Positions 57,685 through 64,000 of a stretch of 64,000 nt of DNA are shown here, one piece after another. This DNA is from Flavobacterium hydrophilum (GTDB lineage Bacteria; Bacteroidota; Bacteroidia; Flavobacteriales; Flavobacteriaceae), in assembly GCF_003202405.1 (NCBI RefSeq), contig NZ_QJHL01000001.1, forward strand, positions 558,001 to 622,000. The letters run 5' to 3'. The notes below the pieces were generated by a model. That model searched no databases. It saw only the letters and a list, made by a program, of their open reading frames with translations, and was not told the origin of the DNA. Position 1 is the first letter of the stretch. Each line of letters starts with the position of its first letter. The position numbers were made by a program, and so were the translations under genes.

Positions 57685-58281
57685 TTAAATTTTTACATGT
57701 CCCCAGTTTTCACCGCTGGCAATGCGTCTGATCTGCATTTCGCTGACACCAAATTGTTTTGCAATCATTTTAAGACGTGTTTTTTGTTCAGGTCGTGCTA
57801 ATATTTTTTTGATCAGCATTACTTTTGTCGTGGTTAATTTTCTTCCGTCTGATTTTATGTTGTGCTCAATCAGATTCTTTTTTGCCTGAATAACATGCGG
57901 GCTTTTACGGCTGTGTGCAATCATTTCGGCTCTTGTGGCCCAGCGCAGGTTGTTGACATCGTCGTTATTTCGGATATAGTCTAAATGAAGCACATAAGTC
58001 TGTTCTTCTGATTGTTTCGGAATAAAATACTGGGCAACTAATTTGTAAAGAAAAAGGTATTTGTTGACAATTTTATCATCTTGTCTGACTTTGAATCTAA
58101 AGGTGGGATATCCGTCACTCAAACCTCCTTTTAAAAGGCGTCCGTTTTGTATATCGTCTGTAAAGCTAATCAGTCTTCCTTTGTTTGAAATGGCATATCT
58201 AAATTGTAAGGACTCATTAATTTCTATTTCTTTGAATTCTTCATTTGGATAAAATCTAATCTGTGGCATGTTCTTTTGCAT
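57685..58281 (-). CDS. NUMOD4/HNH-type protein
   Basis: The 198-residue protein has a NUMOD4-like start ('FRYAISNKGRLISFTDDIQN', 'KGGLSDGYPTFRF'), an HNH-like middle ('YVLHLDYIRNNDDVNNLRWA') and a C-terminal helix-turn-helix ('LKMIAKQFGVSEMQIRRIAS'). This set is seen in homing-endonuclease relatives, but the middle reads H-L-D with N-N-x-x-N-L, so nuclease activity may be retained. In Bacteroidota it is a stable single gene, which suggests a domesticated DNA-binding role. Start at 58281 or 58269. Confidence 0.82.
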   Translation of the reverse strand: MQKNMPQIRFYPNEEFKEIEINESLQFRYAISNKGRLISFTDDIQNGRLLKGGLSDGYPTFRFKVRQDDKIVNKYLFLYKLVAQYFIPKQSEEQTYVLHLDYIRNNDDVNNLRWATRAEMIAHSRKSPHVIQAKKNLIEHNIKSDGRKLTTTKVMLIKKILARPEQKTRLKMIAKQFGVSEMQIRRIASGENWGHVKI

Positions 58282-58493
58282 TTGAAATTCTAGTTATCTC
58301 AAAGATACAATTTCAAAGAAAAAAAAGCTATCTGCTTGATTATGAAGTGTGAATTTTATGATTCTTATAACGCTTTTTTAACTTTTAAAAACATTATGAT
58401 GCTGTTTTCGTCAGTTAAAAGTTATAAATTAACAATATATAAGAGTTTTTAAGATATTTCCGAATGCATTTTTGAACTGAAAAGTGCCTGAAT

Positions 58494-59258
58494 TTATTGG
58501 TCGAGCCAATTTTTAAAATTGTTTATTTCTTTTTTGCTAATTATAATTGGGTCATTTTCTACAGCCGGAACGGTAAGAGTGAGCTCAATTTTCTGATTGG
58601 AATGTTTTACGACTTCCTTGATTATATTTCTGCTTACGATGTATTTACGATTTACTTTAAAGAATAAGAATGGATCAAGGGAGTTGATTATATCTGTAAG
58701 GGTATTGTCGTATAAATAACTGTTTCCGGACTTGGTATAAATAAACAAATGCTTTCCGGATGCAGCAAAATAAGTGATTTCCGTTTCATTTATCGAAATC
58801 AGCTTATATCCGTGATTCACCAGAAAATGTCGCTGTATTTTAGATGTTTCAGGGTTCTCCAGTGCCACAAGCGATTGCAGGGTTGCATCGGTATTAAAAC
58901 TGTCTTTGATCTTTTGAAATTTGAGTAAGGCTTCTAAAAGTTCCTGCTCTTCAAAAGGTTTTAAAAGATAATCAATGGTAAAATGCTTAAAAACTGAAAT
59001 GGCATAAGAATCGTAAGCGGTAATAAAAATGACCGGGCAGGAAACCGTGGCCATCTCAAAAATTTCAAGACTTTTTCCGTCACCGAGATGAATGTCCATA
59101 AAAGCTAAATCGACATTGTTTTCGTTAAAAAATGCAACAGCTTCTTTTACAGATTTTAAAACGGTAGTCTGAGCTATTTGTAAAACATTCTGATGCTCTA
59201 AAATGGATTGTAAATAACTTGAAGCAAGATATTCATCTTCAACGATTGCAATTTTCAT
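58494..59258 (-). CDS. LytTR-type response regulator
   Basis: The 254-residue protein has a receiver with Asp55 in 'DLAFMDIHLGDGKSL', the switch Thr in 'VIFITAYDSYAISVFKHF' and Lys in 'YLLKPFEEQELLEALL'. A LytTR DNA-binding domain follows ('YKLISINETEITYFAASGKH', 'FFKVNRKYIVSRNIIKEVVK'). The partner histidine kinase is not adjacent in this window. It lies downstream of the SusD gene after a terminator, so co-regulation with the Sus pair is not implied. Confidence 0.95.
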   Translation of the reverse strand: MKIAIVEDEYLASSYLQSILEHQNVLQIAQTTVLKSVKEAVAFFNENNVDLAFMDIHLGDGKSLEIFEMATVSCPVIFITAYDSYAISVFKHFTIDYLLKPFEEQELLEALLKFQKIKDSFNTDATLQSLVALENPETSKIQRHFLVNHGYKLISINETEITYFAASGKHLFIYTKSGNSYLYDNTLTDIINSLDPFLFFKVNRKYIVSRNIIKEVVKHSNQKIELTLTVPAVENDPIIISKKEINNFKNWLDQ

Positions 59259-59351
59259 CTTCTATTTTGAGATAAATTTAAAGCTCATCTTAAACCTTAA
59301 AATATTTTGCAAATATAGTTGACTCTGCTTTTTTTACAACATTTTTAAAAT

Positions 59352-59385
59352 AAAAAAGGCCCAGTTTCGCAACTGGACCTTTTTT
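59352..59385. terminator. Intrinsic terminator after susD-like gene
   Basis: AAAAAAGGCCCAGTT and AACTGGACCTTTTTT form a stem around a TCGC loop with T-runs on both strands. It lies 16 bases after the SusD-like stop. Confidence 0.85.
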
Positions 59386-59400
59386 GGGATTTAATAGGTA

Positions 59401-60720
59401 TTATAGATTGGGATTGTTTAATCTCGCGTTTGCCGGGTAAATAATGGTATATCGAGGATCGTTTTGGATCAATGTATAAGTGTCACCGTCAAATGTGTGA
59501 ACGATTTGTTTTTGAGAAGTTCTTCTCAAATCAAACCAGCGTTGTCCTTCAACAGCAAACTCACGGCGTCTTTCTTCTAAAATAAAGCTTGTTAAATCTA
59601 CCCCATTCATACTATTAACATCGCTTTCAAGCTGCGTGTAAGCAGCTGCTGTATATCTGTTTTTGATGAAACTTAAAACAGTTGTCTTAGCATCAGAAAT
59701 ATTATTCAGTTTTAATGAAGTTTCAGCTTTTGTCAGATATAATTCAGAAGTTCTGAAAGAACATTTTTGCTCGTCATTAGCTCCTTTTTGAATTCTGAAA
59801 CGGCTTCCGCTGGCTACAAAGTAGAGAGGAAAACGTAAATCAGTTGTTTTGTTGTAAGCTGCAATTAATTCTGGCGAAGCATATGAAGCTCCTTTTAGTC
59901 CATTTATATAAGTAAGTTCAAGAGCTAAAATAGATTCTTTGGAATCATATTTAGTTGCAAAAACAGGAGTTGTTTTTAAATCAACTAAATTGCTGTTGAT
60001 TGCTAAAGCATTGTTTGCAGCATCTAAAGATTTTTGCCATTTTTGCTGGTATAAGTAAATACGGCTTTCTAAACTGTATAATGCCACTTTAGAGAAACGG
60101 TAATTTTTACCTGTTACTTGAGAATCTACGTTAATAAAATCTTTAGCTTTTTCAGTATCAGAAATAATTTGGTTGTAAATTACTTCAACACTTTGAGGAA
60201 CGTATGCTTGCTCTAAATCTATTTCTAAAGCCAATGGAATTCCTTTATCTGAACTAGCTGTTGCAGCATTATAAGGTTTCCCGAAAAGGTTAACCAAATC
60301 AAAATAAGCCATAGCTCTTAAAGCGTAAGCTTCTCCAACTAATTGATTTTTTTCTGGAGATTCAGCTAATTTTTTAGACGCTTCGTTAATGATAACGTTT
60401 GTGTAAAAAATCACAGTATACAAATCCTGATATGGGAACGTAATTGTTATACGATCCGGATTAGTATCTTTCCAGGTATAAATATCTTTATAAACGTTGA
60501 TTTCATCACTAAACTCATTCATTGTTAATTCGTCTGTACGAACTGCTGTCAATGATTTATGCTCTGGATAAACAGTATATCCTTGTGTTAAAACTGCACG
60601 AAATTGATCTAATGTTTCCGGAATAACTCGCCCAACCGGAGTAATGTCCAGATAATCATCACAGCTGCTTACTGCAATGGCTGCAACGAAAAGTACTATA
60701 TATTTTGAGAATTTTTTCAT
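59401..60720 (-). CDS. SusD/RagB family nutrient-binding outer-membrane lipoprotein
   Basis: The 439-residue protein has a lipoprotein signal ('MKKFSKYIVLFVAAIAVSSC', Cys20) and the SusD start 'DDYLDITPVGRVIPETLDQF'. Mid-protein helices ('AYALRAMAYFDLVNLFGKPY') and the C-terminal 'FILEERRREFAVEGQRWFDL' are family hallmarks. SusD lids cover the SusC channel and bind glycans or peptides at the surface. Its gene follows the SusC gene by 11 bases, the normal order. The substrate is not evident; no enzyme genes follow. Confidence 0.95.
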   Translation of the reverse strand: MKKFSKYIVLFVAAIAVSSCDDYLDITPVGRVIPETLDQFRAVLTQGYTVYPEHKSLTAVRTDELTMNEFSDEINVYKDIYTWKDTNPDRITITFPYQDLYTVIFYTNVIINEASKKLAESPEKNQLVGEAYALRAMAYFDLVNLFGKPYNAATASSDKGIPLALEIDLEQAYVPQSVEVIYNQIISDTEKAKDFINVDSQVTGKNYRFSKVALYSLESRIYLYQQKWQKSLDAANNALAINSNLVDLKTTPVFATKYDSKESILALELTYINGLKGASYASPELIAAYNKTTDLRFPLYFVASGSRFRIQKGANDEQKCSFRTSELYLTKAETSLKLNNISDAKTTVLSFIKNRYTAAAYTQLESDVNSMNGVDLTSFILEERRREFAVEGQRWFDLRRTSQKQIVHTFDGDTYTLIQNDPRYTIIYPANARLNNPNL

Positions 60721-60731
60721 CTTTAATTGTA

Positions 60732-63700
60732 TTAGAAAGTTACATTACATCCTAAAGTAAATGACTTAGGAACTGGTTGTGCATAAATGTTTCCGAAAGT
60801 TTCCGGGTCAAAGTAACCTTTGTAATCAGAACTAATTACGAATAAGTTTCTTGCCTCAACATTGAATCTGATGCTCGCAATATTGATTTGATCTGTAAAT
60901 GCTTTAGGGAATGTATAACCTAAACGCATACTGCTTAATCTCATATAACTCATTTCACTGGCCCATGTATCTAAATAATTTAAGGTAGGCATTTGATTTC
61001 CGCCAGAATACCATAAATATGGCATGTAAGAGTCTCCTGTTCCTGAATCTTTACCATTAATTGCTGGTAAGTTAGAAGATGTATTAGTTGAAGACCATGC
61101 ATTTAAAATATCTCTACTGTAATTTTGTCCTCTGTCTACTAATGTTCCGTTATAAGGAGGAGTTCTTGTTACAGTTTGTTTGATATTAAATGAAGCCGCA
61201 ATTGTTAAATCAAAATTATGAACTTTGAAAGTATTTGTAAGACCTCCTGTAAATTTAGGATCTCTATCACCTAAGTAAGTAAACAAATCTCTGAACTCAC
61301 TTGCTGTTAGATTTGATTGTGTAAGTTCTCCTGGGAAAAAGTCAGCAAAAGGATCATATAAACCAAAGAATGTTTGAGAATTTACTGTTTCTCCTTTTTT
61401 ATTTACAAATAAAGGATATCCGTTTTCATCAATTCCTTTCGTTTTAAATCCAAAAACAGCATTTACAGGGCGGCCTTCTCTGTTTGGTAAATAATCTGTA
61501 TCACGAACCTCTATACGATCAATATTACTTTTGTTGTGAGAAAAGTTGATACTAGTATTCCACTTAAAATTTGGAAGATCAATATTTTTTGTAGATAAAG
61601 TGATTTCATAACCTTTATTACTTACTTGTGCCCAGTTCATGTTTGTAAACTCAAAACCGTTTTCTAAAGGAAGAGATCTTAAACCAATTAAGTCTTTACT
61701 TTTTCTTCCGTACAAATCAGTCACAATGCTGATACGATTGTTAAATAACCCAATATCGGCTCCAATGTTGGTATTGGTAGTTTTTTCCCAACGTAATTTA
61801 TCGTTTGGAGGACTTTCAACAACAATTGTTGGTTCTGTCTGACCAGGAAGGATAATCGTTGTACTGTTTTTACCTACTACAAAAGGCGAAGTGCCTTTGT
61901 CAATATTTCCTTGTAAACCGTAAGAAGCACGAAGTCTTAAGTTAGATAATGTTAAGTTGTCTTTTAAGAAATCTTCTTCAGAAACTGCCCATGAAGCAGA
62001 TGTTGACCAAAGTGGCAAATATTTATATTTAGGATCTACACCAAATAAGTCAGAACCATCATATCTGACACTTCCAAATACACTATATTTTCTGTTGTAG
62101 GTATACGAAGCAGTTGCGAAGAAAGAAGCAAATGCATTTTCATTTTTAGCTTTGGCGTATGCTATCCAATCTGATTCTTTTGCGAAACCTGTATTTGGAA
62201 AAACAATTTGTTGTGTTGTTAAATTCTTTTCGTCAAAACCAAATCCTTTAGTTGCAATAGATGTTGAATAATTTCTTCTTAACTCATTACCAATCATTGC
62301 TTCGATTTCGTGTTTTTCGCCTATTTTTTTAGAGAAATTTGCCATTGTTTTCAGGTTGTACTGAAAAAAATCTGTATTTAAATTTTGAATAACACCACCA
62401 ACCGGAAGGAAATACAGCTGATTTCCACCACTAAAATAGCTCGATTTTTCTCTTAGGTTTCGGGTATAATAAGTGTCTTTACCAGCAAATTTTTCGCTAG
62501 CTGAATTATCTAATTGTAAACCTAATTGAGAAGTTAATTTTAAATCCGGAGTAATTTTGTATTCAGCATCCAATAAGGCTTTTATAGCCCTAGTTTTTAA
62601 TTCGTGAGAAGTATTTGCTCTTTCTTCTAAGAAATTAAAAGGTACTTTACGCTCTGAATAGCCTACAATATCATCGTCGTATTTATAGCTTCCGTCAGCA
62701 TTGAATGGAACTAAATATGGATTTACATTTCTGGAATAGTTAGAAGGGCTTGTAAATGCGTAAGAATCTGTTAGATAAGATGTGGATTTGTTTTCAGAAC
62801 CAAAAATACCAACACCAACTTTAAATTTGTCGGTTATCTCAAAGTTGTTTTTTAAGGTTAAGTTGTAACGTTTAAATCCTGTTCCAACGGTTGTTCCTTT
62901 TTCATCATAGTATCCTAAAGAGAAATAGTAATCTGATTTTTCTCCGCCACCTGATAAACTTAAACCGTGCTGTGTATTTACAGCAGTTTGGTATAATAAG
63001 TTGCCCCAGTTTGTATTGTTATTTCTTAAATCATTGATAGATTGTTGTGTCGCCGGACTCAAAGAAGAGAATCCGCCTGTTCTGAAGGCTGCTAATTCAT
63101 TTGCTCCATTAAGGATACGCGCGATCTCTCCGCCTGAGTCTCTGTAAGTCAAATCAGAACGACTTGCCATGTTAAGTTCTAAATCAACCTTTTCGCTTGC
63201 GTTCATCAAGTTTAATTTAGAAAAGTCAGGTCTTTGTGTAATAAATACGTTGGTGTTAAAATTAACAACCATTTTACCGGCTTTACCTTTTTTAGTAGTT
63301 ACCACAATCACCCCATTTGCAGCACGTGCGCCGTAAATAGCAGTTGCAGCCGCATCTTTTAAAATGGTAATATCTTTAATATCATCCGGGTTTAAACCAG
63401 AAATAGAATAGTTGCTTAATACATCGATATTATCTTTATCAAAGTTTTTAGGAACTTCATTTCCTTCTAATGGTAAACCATCAAGTACCCATAACGGATC
63501 TTGTGTGCCACTTAGAGAAGCAGTACCCCTGATTCTGATTTTTGCAGGTGCCCCAGGTGCTCCGGATGGTGTACTTACAGCAACCCCCGCAATCTGTCCT
63601 ACCAATAACTGGTCGATACTGGAAACCCCTGTCTGCTGAATGGCAGCCATGTCGATTTTAGTAACTGCTGCAGTAAGCTTTCTTTTTTCAATTTTTTGGT

Positions 63701-64000
63701 AACCTGTTACAACAACCTCCTGAAGTTTTGCTGTTTCAGACTTTAAATTGATAGTATAATCTCTCTGTGCTGAAAGATCTAAAGTATAAGAAACATATCC
63801 CATAAAAGTTACTCTCAGGGAAGTTACATTTTTTGCTATTTTTAATTGAAATTTTCCATCAAAATCGGTAGTAGTTCCGATAGTTGAACTCTGGATAATT
63901 CCAGCCATTGAAGTTTTATTGGAAATGGAATTGTTTTCGACAAAAATAGACGCTCCAGGAATAGGGGATTTGTCACTTTCATCCAGTATTATTCCCGTAA
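60732..64000 (-). CDS. SusC/RagA family TonB-linked outer-membrane protein, 5' end beyond the window
   Basis: The frame runs to the right edge, so the start and signal peptide are missing. The visible part begins in a carboxypeptidase-regulatory-like domain ('SPIPGASIFVENNSISNKTS', 'TTTDFDGKFQLKIA'), then a plug domain ('VDQLLVGQIAGVAV'-like segment, 'KIRIRGTASLSGTQDPLWVL', 'ILKDAAATAIYGARAANGVI') and about 850 residues of beta barrel ending 'PVPKSFTLGCNVTF'. SusC channels import bound nutrients with energy from TonB. It forms the SusC-SusD pair with the next gene. More than 1080 residues are visible. Confidence 0.95.
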   Translation of the reverse strand, partial: TGIILDESDKSPIPGASIFVENNSISNKTSMAGIIQSSTIGTTTDFDGKFQLKIAKNVTSLRVTFMGYVSYTLDLSAQRDYTINLKSETAKLQEVVVTGYQKIEKRKLTAAVTKIDMAAIQQTGVSSIDQLLVGQIAGVAVSTPSGAPGAPAKIRIRGTASLSGTQDPLWVLDGLPLEGNEVPKNFDKDNIDVLSNYSISGLNPDDIKDITILKDAAATAIYGARAANGVIVVTTKKGKAGKMVVNFNTNVFITQRPDFSKLNLMNASEKVDLELNMASRSDLTYRDSGGEIARILNGANELAAFRTGGFSSLSPATQQSINDLRNNNTNWGNLLYQTAVNTQHGLSLSGGGEKSDYYFSLGYYDEKGTTVGTGFKRYNLTLKNNFEITDKFKVGVGIFGSENKSTSYLTDSYAFTSPSNYSRNVNPYLVPFNADGSYKYDDDIVGYSERKVPFNFLEERANTSHELKTRAIKALLDAEYKITPDLKLTSQLGLQLDNSASEKFAGKDTYYTRNLREKSSYFSGGNQLYFLPVGGVIQNLNTDFFQYNLKTMANFSKKIGEKHEIEAMIGNELRRNYSTSIATKGFGFDEKNLTTQQIVFPNTGFAKESDWIAYAKAKNENAFASFFATASYTYNRKYSVFGSVRYDGSDLFGVDPKYKYLPLWSTSASWAVSEEDFLKDNLTLSNLRLRASYGLQGNIDKGTSPFVVGKNSTTIILPGQTEPTIVVESPPNDKLRWEKTTNTNIGADIGLFNNRISIVTDLYGRKSKDLIGLRSLPLENGFEFTNMNWAQVSNKGYEITLSTKNIDLPNFKWNTSINFSHNKSNIDRIEVRDTDYLPNREGRPVNAVFGFKTKGIDENGYPLFVNKKGETVNSQTFFGLYDPFADFFPGELTQSNLTASEFRDLFTYLGDRDPKFTGGLTNTFKVHNFDLTIAASFNIKQTVTRTPPYNGTLVDRGQNYSRDILNAWSSTNTSSNLPAINGKDSGTGDSYMPYLWYSGGNQMPTLNYLDTWASEMSYMRLSSMRLGYTFPKAFTDQINIASIRFNVEARNLFVISSDYKGYFDPETFGNIYAQPVPKSFTLGCNVTF

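Overview
The window looks like a chromosome segment of a Flavobacterium-type Bacteroidota. It is AT-rich and carries a Bacteroidota-style (subtype iii) type VI secretion locus, a SusC/SusD pair and start-site regions of the TAnnTTTG type. Many proteins belong to families typical of Flavobacteriaceae. No rRNA, tRNA, CRISPR or integrase gene was seen.

Layout. (1) 1-9061, plus strand: one end of a type VI secretion locus. It holds the tail of a gp25-like baseplate gene, two Hcp/TssD tube genes, VgrG, a GH19-type muramidase/chitinase-like effector with a periplasmic immunity candidate, the orphan C-terminus of a second such effector with its own immunity candidate, a decayed transposase, a third small gene and TssF. 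(2) 9189-22525: housekeeping and membrane genes. These are a neutral zinc peptidase, a large PAS/GAF hybrid histidine kinase, a class-3 aldehyde dehydrogenase, an RluA-type pseudouridine synthase, a four-helix-bundle (S23) gene inside TTAGAC repeats, panB, an L-serine ammonia-lyase and a CPA2 antiporter. (3) 22540-36823, minus strand: many small accessory enzymes and regulators (DUF1801, SRPBCC, LOG, lactonase, MBL, GNAT, DoxX, an AhpD-like protein, AraC, ankyrin, VOC, LRR, TlpA) and methionine aminopeptidase.

(4) 36867-44968 is the most unusual part. It is an array of about nine small gene cassettes, all on the minus strand. Consecutive genes are separated by folded sites of about 135 bp, most of them near-identical. 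Seven of the nine cassettes begin with GTT plus a private tag and end with the exact reverse complement of that tag plus AAC. The site arms change together between cassettes. This is the architecture of integron cassettes with attC sites, but no integrase is in the window and the cores do not fit GTTRRRY. Cargo includes a caspase-like protein, a HEPN-like protein, a fragment resembling a GT51 transglycosylase, an LRR protein and an AhpD/Crp pair. A related isolated site and cassette lies at 54.57-55.55 kb.

(5) 45261-55509, minus strand: accessory genes (NmrA-like, AraC, nitroreductase, SRPBCC, flavodoxin-fold reductase, Crp/Fnr, DUF2314-ankyrin and others). Three members of an intergenic repeat family are scattered between 45.1 and 55.8 kb. 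(6) 55911-64000: dihydrolipoyl dehydrogenase, a NUMOD4/HNH-like protein, a LytTR response regulator, and a SusD/SusC pair whose SusC gene runs off the right edge.

Several genes carry apparent single-base frameshifts (30.96, 43.11 and 50.91 kb). Either real decay or sequencing error could explain them.
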